A stretch of DNA of 15,035 nt, taken from Thermotogae bacterium. GTDB taxonomy: Bacteria > Thermotogota > Thermotogae > UBA12178. The notes beneath the pieces were generated by a model. That model was given only the letters and a program-made list of their open reading frames with translations. It did not search any database and was not told the origin of the DNA. Every line of letters starts with the position of its first letter. Positions within the stretch are counted from its first letter, which is position 1. Below, in pieces: positions 1 through 7,332 of the stretch. The DNA lies in the NCBI GenBank assembly GCA_003641795.1, contig QNAP01000015.1, forward strand, positions 1 to 15,035. Reading direction: 5' to 3'. Made by a program: the position numbers and the translations under genes.

Positions 1-100
1 CACCACTTCCTCCTCTATGTTATGTTCAATCTCCTGAACAATCCCCTTCTCAGAAAGGTCGCTGATATTGTTGGTTGTTACTGATTTTTGAGACACCCTA
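1..100 (-). mobile_element. 5' end of an insertion sequence running out of the window to the left
   Basis: Read on the minus strand, this segment begins TAGGGTGTCTCAAAAATCAGT at position 100 and proceeds leftward to GAGGAGG followed by GTGGTG at the window edge, which looks like a ribosome binding site and a GTG start for a transposase lying outside. The same ~100 bp recurs inverted at 14776-14874 with about 87% identity (roughly 12 mismatches and one gap by hand alignment). The gene next to it is cut at exactly this boundary, as expected for an insertion end. The GGGTGTCTC-type terminus is reminiscent of IS256/mutator-like ends, but no transposase is visible, so the family is not established. 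Confidence 0.7.
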
Positions 101-186
101 TGGGAAAGACCTATTACTTTTGTTGTGAGACCTGCGGAAAGGAATTTCAAAAGGATCCGTCCCGCTACACCAAAAGTGAGAGGTGA
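100..186 (+). pseudogene. YHS-domain protein, C-terminal remnant truncated by the IS
   Basis: The frame reads MGKTYYFCCETCGKEFQ followed by KDPSRYTKSER and a TGA stop. This closely matches the second half of a YHS domain, a short metal-binding module with the usual pattern G-K-x-Y-Y-F-C-C-x-x-C-x-x-x-F-x-x-D-P-x-x-Y. The first half, which normally carries the D-P-V-C-G-M motif, is missing. Upstream the frame runs straight into the insertion-sequence end and hits a stop at 82-84. No ribosome binding site precedes the ATG at 100, so the fragment is probably not translated. Its natural stop is intact and lies 11 nt from the stop of the convergent kinase-like gene. YHS domains occur in copper ATPases and small stand-alone proteins; which this was cannot be told. 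Confidence 0.7.
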
Positions 187-197
187 AAAGGTGGTTG

Positions 198-1205
198 TCA
201 CTGAAGTGCGCTCAGCGGAAGAAAGGAGCCATCTGGCGGAACCACGGCTTTTGCAACCTTCTTGTGATATCTGAGCGTGAGACCGTTATCTGCCAAAGAA
301 ACGGGATTCCCATCTAAAACGATGGCGTTTCCTGGAGCAAGATGCTTCATGGCTACAACGTCTCCCTCTCCAAAGACGATCTGTCTTATGGTTACAGCTT
401 TCTTCGGCGATCTGGGTCTTGCCACAATCGTTGGATGATCGCTGAGCACTACTACGGCTCTGCGTCCCGTGTGGTGAGCGTAGCAAAGCATTCCCGTTGC
501 GGCCTTGCCCACATAGAACTCGCTCCTGTACAAGGGAGCAACGGCGATCTGCTTCACACCACGGTTACCTTTGAAAACAGTCCTTCCGTTGAGCTCGATC
601 ACGAAATCTCTTGTTGCCACCCTTCTAACTACGCGTTTGAGCTCCCTCAACTCACCGTTCTTTACATAGGCTACCGCGTCAAAATCCACACGTTTTCCAC
701 CGAGGGTTCCAAGGAAGGTTCGCGACACGACTACATCCACAAAAGCGAGACCGAGTTTGTTTTTTGAGACAACTTCGAGCGCTCCCACGAACTCGAAATC
801 TAGCTGGGCGAAATCCACGTCCCTAAGCTTTTGCAGGTTGAAGCGAACCAGCGGACCCACGTTGCCTGTGCCCACTCCGATACCCATAAGCGGAGCCTCG
901 ATGCTTCTGTTTATCATAGCATTTGCGATCATGTTCATCGTGCCATCGCCACCGATGCCCACGATCACATTAGGTTTTGAATCTTTTGAAAATTGTTCGA
1001 CAAGTTCCTGGACCGAAGAAGCAATTGTCAGATTTCGATTTTGATATGAACCAACCATGTTAAAGCATCCAAACGCACCCCAAAAAACAGCGGCGTCGAT
1101 GGATGAAAGTTTTTCTTCCAGCACTTCCAAGATGTTTGTGGGTATTTTTTTCTTCCCTGCTTCCAAATTCAGAAAGATCCACACAACCATCTCTAACCAG
1201 TCCAC
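198..1205 (-). CDS. NAD kinase/diacylglycerol kinase-superfamily protein
   Basis: A 335-residue soluble protein of the ATP-dependent kinase fold shared by NAD kinases and diacylglycerol kinases. The nucleotide-binding motif GIGGDGTMN is at residues 83-91, followed by GIGVGTGNVGPLV at 108-120, which fits the second conserved loop of the fold. A C-terminal LDGNPVSL (297-304) resembles the DG element that closes the beta-sandwich domain. Whether the substrate is a lipid, NAD or a sphingoid-like base cannot be decided. The GTG start at 1205 lacks a good ribosome binding site; ATG at 1190 or GTG at 1184 would give N-termini beginning MVVWIFLN or MWIFLN and are reasonable alternatives. It lies 67 nt downstream of the ABC ATPase gene on the same strand and may be the last gene of that operon. 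No intrinsic terminator is visible after its stop. Confidence 0.72.
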   Translation of the reverse strand: MDWLEMVVWIFLNLEAGKKKIPTNILEVLEEKLSSIDAAVFWGAFGCFNMVGSYQNRNLTIASSVQELVEQFSKDSKPNVIVGIGGDGTMNMIANAMINRSIEAPLMGIGVGTGNVGPLVRFNLQKLRDVDFAQLDFEFVGALEVVSKNKLGLAFVDVVVSRTFLGTLGGKRVDFDAVAYVKNGELRELKRVVRRVATRDFVIELNGRTVFKGNRGVKQIAVAPLYRSEFYVGKAATGMLCYAHHTGRRAVVVLSDHPTIVARPRSPKKAVTIRQIVFGEGDVVAMKHLAPGNAIVLDGNPVSLADNGLTLRYHKKVAKAVVPPDGSFLPLSALQ

Positions 1206-1272
1206 ATTATGAAATTAAAACTCTCTCTAACTCTCACCGCGAAAGGTGATAGCAAAAATTGGCAACAGTGAC

Positions 1273-2781
1273 TCAAGCTCCCCATCCAATCCCCACCATG
1301 AGCTTCGAAATTCTCTCGTGTTCGTCTGGCTTTAAAGGGAAAGAAAGCTTTCCATTATAAACAACGTGGACCCTATGAGAGAGGATCTGTATTTCTTGAA
1401 GATCTGTTGAGACGAGCAAGATTGCGGTCCCGTTTCTGGCTTGTTTTGCTATCAAATCATGAACTTGTTTGGCAGAACGCACGTCCAAACCTTGAGTGGG
1501 ATTCACTGCAATTAGCAATCTAGGTAAAGTTTGAAATTCTCGAGCCACAATGACTTTCTGTGCATTGCCTCCAGAAAGAAGCTTTACCGGTTGTTGGAGG
1601 GAGGCCAGTTTGATGTCATATTCTTTTACCAATCGACGGGCGTTCTCTAAAGCCACTCTTCTGTTGAAAAACAGCTTTTTGCAAAGTGGTGGTTTTTTGT
1701 AGACATTGAGGACCATATTCTCCATTACGCTCATATCTTTCACCAAACCAACGTTGAAACGATCTTCAGGGATGTAAGCAACCCCCATGCCCCTCAGCAA
1801 CTTTGGAGTGACTCGCTCGAACTCTCTATCGCTCAAAACTATCTTCCCCTTTAAGAACGGACGAAGTCCCATAAGGGCTTCGACAAGTTCTTTTTGGCCG
1901 TTTCCTTCTACGCCGGCGAGTCCAACCACTTCCCCGGCACGGATGCAAAGGTTCAAGTCCTGGACTTTGATACCCCCCATGTCCGAGGGGACATCAAGGT
2001 TCACAACTTTCAACACTTCTTTTTGAGACACCCACGATTCATCCACCAATCTTTTTTCGGGTTCATAACCACCCACCATGGCTTCTGCAAGCTCATGAAT
2101 ATCGTAACGGGAAACCGCACCAGAGAGCACCACTCTTCCTCGGCGCAGCACTGTGACCCTGTCAGCCACGCGCTTAACCTCGTCGAGTTTGTGGGTAACG
2201 AAAACCACACCCTTCTCTTGAGACTTCATGGATTTCATGATTTGGAGAAGTCGGTCTGTCTCGCTGGGTGAAAGGGTGCTGGTAGGCTCGTCGAGGATTA
2301 TCACGTCCACATCACGATACAAAAGTTTAAGTATCTCCACAAGCTGCTGTTGCCCCACGGCAAGCTGCCACACGGGGCTTTCGATATCTATACGCAGATC
2401 GAGGCGTCGAGCAATCTCTTCAACTCGCTGGAGGACTCGAGATTCTTTCCTTCGAAACCAGTCTTTGGTACCCAAAAGCACGTTTTCTGCTACATTGAAT
2501 GAGGGAACCAGCGCGAAGTGCTGCTGCACCATCCCAACTCCATATGCTATAGCAGTGGCAGGCGAATCGATCGCCACTTCTTCGCCCTTGATCTCTATTC
2601 GTCCGGCGTCTGGAGTGTAGAGACCGTAGAGAATGTTCATCAAGGTGGTCTTACCCGCACCGTTTTCACCAAGCAGTGAATGTACTTCTCCTGCCCTGAT
2701 TTCAAAACTGACGTTGTCATTGGCGATCACGTCGTCAAAGCGTTTGGTTACACCTTGTACTTTCAGTAAAACTTTCGACAA
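1273..2781 (-). CDS. BMP-class purine/nucleoside ABC importer, double ATP-binding subunit
   Basis: The energising subunit of a nucleoside/nucleobase ABC importer (YufO/NupA/RbsA-like), about 502 residues with two ABC domains. Domain 1 has Walker A GENGAGKTT (residues 38-46), a Q-loop VQQHFALVP, a degenerate signature AVGQQQL (141-147), Walker B VIILDEPTS and a TH switch histidine. Domain 2 has a modified P-loop GVEGNGQKE, a signature LSGGNAQK, and AVNPTQGLD where Walker B normally has DEPT, so the catalytic Glu is missing. This asymmetry is usual in the family and suggests only one productive ATP site. The TTG start at 2781 is preferred because GAGGTGA sits five bases upstream; the in-frame GTG at 2790 overlaps that ribosome binding site. 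It lies 18 nt after adenine deaminase in the same operon. It is expected to pair with the two permeases encoded upstream. Confidence 0.9.
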   Translation of the reverse strand: MSKVLLKVQGVTKRFDDVIANDNVSFEIRAGEVHSLLGENGAGKTTLMNILYGLYTPDAGRIEIKGEEVAIDSPATAIAYGVGMVQQHFALVPSFNVAENVLLGTKDWFRRKESRVLQRVEEIARRLDLRIDIESPVWQLAVGQQQLVEILKLLYRDVDVIILDEPTSTLSPSETDRLLQIMKSMKSQEKGVVFVTHKLDEVKRVADRVTVLRRGRVVLSGAVSRYDIHELAEAMVGGYEPEKRLVDESWVSQKEVLKVVNLDVPSDMGGIKVQDLNLCIRAGEVVGLAGVEGNGQKELVEALMGLRPFLKGKIVLSDREFERVTPKLLRGMGVAYIPEDRFNVGLVKDMSVMENMVLNVYKKPPLCKKLFFNRRVALENARRLVKEYDIKLASLQQPVKLLSGGNAQKVIVAREFQTLPRLLIAVNPTQGLDVRSAKQVHDLIAKQARNGTAILLVSTDLQEIQILSHRVHVVYNGKLSFPLKPDEHERISKLMVGIGWGA

Positions 2782-2799
2782 TTTTCTCACCTCATCGTT

Positions 2800-4521
2800 T
2801 CAAACGAAGAGAGTCACGAGCTTTCCATCTTCTACGTCCACCAACCCCTTGTCGGTTATCCTCAATTGCGGAATGACGGCGAGTTGAACAAAAGAAAGGG
2901 TCATAAAAGGATCCGATAGGGTCGTCCCCAAGTCCTGTACGATGCTCTTCAACCGGTTTATCCGTTGGGCCACTTCTTCCATCCCAAGGGAGGACATCAA
3001 TCCAGCCACGTCCAAGGGGAGCTCTCCTATAACCTTCCCGTTTTCGGCGACGACTATACCACCACCCAGTTCCATCACCCTGTTCGCTGCTGTCACCATG
3101 TCGAGATCTGTCACTCCCACTACGCAGAGGTTGTGGGAATCGTGCCCCACGGACGTTGACAAGGCTCCCCGTTTTATACCAAAACCCCTCACAAATCCCA
3201 CAGTCATGCTTCGTTTGGTGTAGCGGCTTATCACCGCGATTTTGAGGATATCTCTTGAAGTGTCGCTCACGATGAACCCGTCTTCCACTTTTGGTTCCAG
3301 GATCATCTGTCGTGTGAGCACGTCCTTTTCGGAGACTTCTATGACCCGGATTTTGCCCCCTTGGCATTTCATTTTGAGTTCCTCACCCTTCAAAGGATCG
3401 CAGACGAAAGTACTGCTGAGGTCTGGTAATTCGTCTTTCTTCCCGGAGATTTCTACGATGAGCTTACCATCTTCCGCCACGGTACGCGCATCTTTAATCA
3501 CCATTTTCGGCCAGAAATCCTCCAAAGAATCTGTCACCACGAGGTCTGCTTTGTAGCCAGGAGCTACAGCGCCCATACTCCTCAAACCGTAGTGTCTGGC
3601 AGTGTTTATCGAAGCCATTCGGATGGCAACGACTGGATCAACGCCCGCCTTCACAGCCTTCCGTATCATGTGATCTATATGTCCTTCATTCAGTATATCG
3701 CCGGGGTGTTTGTCATCAGTGCAGAAAGAAAAGAACTGGTGGTTCATGGGGTTGACCACTTTTATGAGATCGTCCATGTTCCGAGCGACGCTTCCTTCTC
3801 TGATCAAAACTTGCATTCCTCGAGATACCTTCTCCAACGCCTCTTCCGGCGTTGTGGATTCATGATCCGATCTGATGAAAGCACAGATGTAAGCGTTCAG
3901 ATTCTTTCCACTGACTCCTGGTGCATGTCCATCGATCTTCTTGTATTTATGACGAAAGAGTTCAATCATGGTGATCAACTCGCCTGAAGCGTTGAGAACT
4001 CCCGGATAGTTCATCACCTCACCCAAGCCGAGTACCCTCGGGTGCTTTTCGAGAAAACCGATCATATCAACAACCCTCAACTGCGCACCACTGGTTTCCA
4101 TGTTAGTGGCAGGAACCGAAGACGGCATCATGACGTACATATTTAGCGGTATGCCTTCTGTATAGCTGAGCATATACTCCACACCTTTCAGCCCCGCAAC
4201 GTTGGCGATCTCGTGAGGATCGGCGATGACCGTTGTCGTTCCTCGAGTGAGAACCGCGCGGGCGAATTCGACCGGATCCACCATGGAACTCTCTACATGT
4301 AAGTGTGCGTCAATCAATCCGGGAACCACGTAAGCTCCTTTAAGATCGATCACACGTTTTCCCTCATTGTAGTCTCCCAATCCTGCAATTCGCTTTCTGA
4401 AGATGGCGATGTTGGTTTTTTCGATCTCTCCGCTGAAAACGTTCACCACTCTTGCGTTTTTTATGAGCAGATCCGCGGGTTTGCTGCCCATAGCTATCGG
4501 CAGGATGTCCTCTATCCTCAT
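2800..4521 (-). CDS. ade: Adenine deaminase
   Basis: Converts adenine to hypoxanthine plus ammonia in the cytoplasm (EC 3.5.4.2), an amidohydrolase-fold enzyme. The 573-residue length is typical. Metal and catalytic motifs are in place: DAHLHVESS (71-79), IADPHE (99-104), GLGEVMNYPG (165-174), DGHAPGVSG (197-205), RSDHESTT (217-224), CTDDKHPGD (267-275) and HIDHMIRKA (281-289). The C-terminal domain carries VGHDSHNLCVVG (458-469) and the glycine-rich LGGGIVVAENGK (485-496). The ATG at 4521 is preceded by GAGGGAGGGGG, and ATG and the upstream permease stop overlap as ATGA, indicating translational coupling. A longer in-frame extension to 4809 runs antiparallel through permease coding sequence and has no support. 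Its place among transporter genes argues that imported adenine is deaminated at once. Confidence 0.95.
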   Translation of the reverse strand: MRIEDILPIAMGSKPADLLIKNARVVNVFSGEIEKTNIAIFRKRIAGLGDYNEGKRVIDLKGAYVVPGLIDAHLHVESSMVDPVEFARAVLTRGTTTVIADPHEIANVAGLKGVEYMLSYTEGIPLNMYVMMPSSVPATNMETSGAQLRVVDMIGFLEKHPRVLGLGEVMNYPGVLNASGELITMIELFRHKYKKIDGHAPGVSGKNLNAYICAFIRSDHESTTPEEALEKVSRGMQVLIREGSVARNMDDLIKVVNPMNHQFFSFCTDDKHPGDILNEGHIDHMIRKAVKAGVDPVVAIRMASINTARHYGLRSMGAVAPGYKADLVVTDSLEDFWPKMVIKDARTVAEDGKLIVEISGKKDELPDLSSTFVCDPLKGEELKMKCQGGKIRVIEVSEKDVLTRQMILEPKVEDGFIVSDTSRDILKIAVISRYTKRSMTVGFVRGFGIKRGALSTSVGHDSHNLCVVGVTDLDMVTAANRVMELGGGIVVAENGKVIGELPLDVAGLMSSLGMEEVAQRINRLKSIVQDLGTTLSDPFMTLSFVQLAVIPQLRITDKGLVDVEDGKLVTLFV

Positions 4522-5441
4522 TTTTCCCCCTCCCTCAAATACGGTTTCCCCAGTGACCTGGGAGCTCCCAGCATCTTCTTCGCCTTTTCGGAAGAGAAGA
4601 AGAGCATGACGCCTATAGTTACCAAATATGGAAACATACCCAGGATGTACGGTGAGATTTCGATGTTCAACGTTTGTACCCTGTATTGGAGGGCGGAGAC
4701 GCCGCCGAACAGATAAGCTCCTAAGAGTACACGCGTGGGATCCCAAAACGCGAAGATCACTATCACGAGGGCGATCCATCCCCTTCCAGCGGTCATATTT
4801 TCGATCCACATGGGCGCATACGCCAAGGAAATGTGCGCTCCCCCAAGTGCCATCAAAGATCCTCCCACGGCTGTGGCAATAAATCGGTACCGATAAACGT
4901 TTATCCCAGCGGAGTCGGCGCTCCTGGGATTTTCACCAACGGCGCTTAATTCCACACCGATACGCGTCCTCTTCACGAAATACCACACGGTGAAGAAAAC
5001 AAGATACGATAAATAAACTAACCAGTCTTGGGAGAAGAATCCCTTCAGGATCGGTATGTTTCCCAAGACTGGGACAGTCCAGGAAGGTACTTGAGAGATA
5101 GTCTTACCAATATAGGCTTTCCCCAAGAATCCGCTCAATCCCGACCCCCCCAAAACGAATGCGAGCCCTGTTACCACCTGATTGAGGGCGAATTCAACTG
5201 TTAAGAGAGCGTAGAGGACCCCCATTATAAACCCAACGAGCGCAGCCACAACAACCCCCAGCAAAGGTAAGCCTGCGATGTTCACCGTGACGAATCCTGT
5301 GACGGCTCCCATGAGCATGAACCCTTCAACCCCAAGGTTCAACACCCCACTCTTTTCTGTTACGAGCTCACCCAAGGCGGCGTACAGTAAGGGTGTTCCC
5401 GCTCTCACGGTAGCTTGTAAGATCGCATCCACGGTCTCCAA
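4518..5441 (-). CDS. BMP-class purine/nucleoside ABC importer, second permease (YufQ-like)
   Basis: An inner-membrane permease of about 307 residues in the BPD_transp_2 (branched-chain amino acid/ribose/nucleoside) family. Near the N-terminus it has ALGELVTEKSGVLNLGVEGF, the hallmark of this subunit class. Hydrophobic segments follow, including LGVVVAALVGFIMGVLYALL, FALNQVVTGLAFVLGGSGLSG (a likely ATPase-contact loop) and YILGMFPYLVTIGVMLFF. TTG at 5441 is chosen because GGAGGGA lies just upstream, inside the end of the preceding gene, whose TGA stop is one base away. The in-frame GTG at 5456 has no ribosome binding site. The cytoplasmic tail ends at the ATGA overlap with adenine deaminase. 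It should form a heterodimer with the fusion permease encoded next to it. Confidence 0.9.
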   Translation of the reverse strand: METVDAILQATVRAGTPLLYAALGELVTEKSGVLNLGVEGFMLMGAVTGFVTVNIAGLPLLGVVVAALVGFIMGVLYALLTVEFALNQVVTGLAFVLGGSGLSGFLGKAYIGKTISQVPSWTVPVLGNIPILKGFFSQDWLVYLSYLVFFTVWYFVKRTRIGVELSAVGENPRSADSAGINVYRYRFIATAVGGSLMALGGAHISLAYAPMWIENMTAGRGWIALVIVIFAFWDPTRVLLGAYLFGGVSALQYRVQTLNIEISPYILGMFPYLVTIGVMLFFSSEKAKKMLGAPRSLGKPYLREGEK

Positions 5442-5442
5442 T

Positions 5443-7332
5443 TCAAGTCCCTCCACGTTTCACAAACTTCGGTCTATGCAGGAAAAGGTTGCGTATCAAG
5501 ATAACGCTGACCAAGATGATTCCCTGTACCAGAAAGCTGACCGAGACAGGAAAACCCATGGTCAGCTCGAGTCTCGCATTCCCCACGAAAAGCCCCGTGA
5601 TCAACGGCCCAGCAAAGAGCACCGCAATGGGATTGAGATTCGAGATGAAGGCTACGATTATTGCGGTATAACCGTAGCCCGGTGAGAAACCGTGTTGAAG
5701 TACGTACTGGGCGCCGAACATGTGGATCGCGCCTGCCAAACCTGCGACCGCTCCACTCAAAGAGAGGGCAAGCACCTGGCTTTTTTGAACTGGAACCCCC
5801 GACTGCCGAGCCGCTTCAAAACCCAAGCCCGTTGCCTTCCATTCAAAGCCAAAGACGGCTTTTCGCATTAGAAACCAGACGATCAGTACCACTATGGGTA
5901 TCGATAGCACGCCCCAGTGAACGTTCAAAGCTTTTATCTTTCCCAAGGTAACGGGGACGGGATCGGTAAGGGGAAAGTTTTTCACCTTGGCACTCTTCCA
6001 TGGACCGTAAACGAGATAATCCAAGAGCTTGAGAGCCACATAGTTGAGCATCAACGTCGAGAGAATTTCATTGACTCCCAGCTTTACTTTCATCAGTGCT
6101 GGTCCCAAAGCCCAGAGCGCTCCAGCCAGTGCAGCCACTATCAAAGTTACAATCAGCACCGCCAGCGATGGCCAATCTTTGAGTAGCAAGACAGAGAAAC
6201 CAGTGGTTGCGATGGCACCAAGGATGAACTGCCCCTCTCCACCGATATTCCACATCCCAGCTTCGAAGGTCACACAAAGTCCTGTGGCGATGAGTGTCAC
6301 GGGAACGGATCGGGTCAATGTTTCGATGATTCCAGCTCGAGTGAAGAAGGCCCAAGCGATCATTTCTTTGATTGCTTCGAAAGGTGAGCGCCCAAGCATG
6401 AACACCAAAAGCGAGAGCATGATGAGCGCGGTAAAAATGGCCACAGTAGATGATAAAGCCTGCTGTGCTATCGTCAATGAAAGAGGGGATCGGAGAATCA
6501 ACCTGTAGCGCCGAAAGAAGATGAAGATCCATAAAACCAGGATCCCGATTACTATGCCCAGTCCCAGATTGGTCCAGAAAGTTCGTATACCTTGACGTTT
6601 CTGTGCAATCCAAGAAGGTTCTAACTCTCCTACGATGGCGGGCTTGCCTTCGAGAAACCCAACGTCCTCAAGGTTTACGGGTGTCATTTGAGAAATTTCG
6701 ATCCCCGCTCCTGACTTGTACACGTTCGAAGCCAGAACTACCGCGCTTTTCACGTTCTCTTTCGAGGACAGCGCAGCCAACGTCAGGCGAATTTTGTCGT
6801 TTGCCAGCTTTTCTGAAAAGCTCTTCAAAGGATATTCGCTCACTCTGAAAACGAGGTCTCGCACACGGAAAGCCAAGTCGACGACGTACCTTCCTCGAAC
6901 ATCTTTCCAGCTAAAAATCACTATACTACCAGGCTTCATCTCCTTCGCACGCTGGTACCAGTCCTCACTTCGTTCATCGATGGGAGGTAGTGCGAAGGGC
7001 AATTCATAAGTATAAACACTCTCACCGTTTGGGAGAACACAGTAGACGTCTGCAGCGCCGAGTTTGTCGAGCAAGTGTTGCATCCAGTAACGCAACTCTG
7101 TTTGCGTTCCTTCGGGTGTTTCCAAAACGAGTGAGTTGATTTGGGAGAGTGCGATGAAGAGGTCTTTTTCGAGAGAACTTCGAAGCTCGGTCAATACCTC
7201 TGTTAACGCTTTTGTCCCCGTTTCAAAGATCCGTCCACTTGCACGCTTGTATCCGAAAAAACTTAAAATCACGGCCGCCACGAGGGCGGCCACAAAAAGT
7301 GCATTCCAACGTTTCATAGGTGTTTCTATCAC
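5443..7332 (-). CDS. Sensor-permease fusion: extracytoplasmic Cache-like domain joined to BMP-class ABC permease (YufP-like)
   Basis: A 629-residue open frame with two parts. Residues 1-280 are not part of normal permeases: a TM helix (~11-27), a helical stretch (~35-92), and an alpha/beta sensory-looking domain (~95-240). That domain contains YCVLPNGESVYTYEL, an invariant-looking DWYQRA (124-129) and paired strands around IVIFSWKDVRGRYVVDLAF. A second TM (~254-273) and FFRRYR then end the module. This TM-domain-TM layout with N-G-E and W-Y signatures resembles dCache/PDC sensor domains of chemoreceptors. Residues ~290-629 form a complete permease with GMWNIGGEGQ (359-368), KLGVNEILSTLMLNYV (417-432) and GFSPGYGYTAIIVAF (548-562). 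The GTG start overlaps the upstream stop as GTGA; ATG at 7317 is an alternative start. There is no stop or frame break at the junction, so the fusion is real unless the sequence contains an error. Confidence 0.88.
   Translation of the reverse strand: MIETPMKRWNALFVAALVAAVILSFFGYKRASGRIFETGTKALTEVLTELRSSLEKDLFIALSQINSLVLETPEGTQTELRYWMQHLLDKLGAADVYCVLPNGESVYTYELPFALPPIDERSEDWYQRAKEMKPGSIVIFSWKDVRGRYVVDLAFRVRDLVFRVSEYPLKSFSEKLANDKIRLTLAALSSKENVKSAVVLASNVYKSGAGIEISQMTPVNLEDVGFLEGKPAIVGELEPSWIAQKRQGIRTFWTNLGLGIVIGILVLWIFIFFRRYRLILRSPLSLTIAQQALSSTVAIFTALIMLSLLVFMLGRSPFEAIKEMIAWAFFTRAGIIETLTRSVPVTLIATGLCVTFEAGMWNIGGEGQFILGAIATTGFSVLLLKDWPSLAVLIVTLIVAALAGALWALGPALMKVKLGVNEILSTLMLNYVALKLLDYLVYGPWKSAKVKNFPLTDPVPVTLGKIKALNVHWGVLSIPIVVLIVWFLMRKAVFGFEWKATGLGFEAARQSGVPVQKSQVLALSLSGAVAGLAGAIHMFGAQYVLQHGFSPGYGYTAIIVAFISNLNPIAVLFAGPLITGLFVGNARLELTMGFPVSVSFLVQGIILVSVILIRNLFLHRPKFVKRGGT

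Noticed and set aside
1234..1249. TCACC-GCGAAA-GGTGA hairpin between the ATPase and kinase-like genes
   Set aside because: A five-pair stem with no U-tract on either strand; too weak to call a terminator or regulatory site.
2020..2033. TTTTTGAGACACCC, identical over 14 bases to the IS tip at 85-98
   Set aside because: It lies inside the ABC ATPase gene in frame (encoding V-S-Q-K), the reading frame is intact and similarity stops at both sides, so it is taken as chance.
2792..3367. 191-codon minus-strand frame inside adenine deaminase
   Set aside because: Arg/Gly-rich out-of-frame shadow of a highly conserved gene, with no domain features.
4522..4809. N-terminal extension of adenine deaminase up to 4809
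   Set aside because: It overlaps well-conserved permease coding sequence, and the ATG at 4521 has a strong ribosome binding site and gives the family's normal length and N-terminus.
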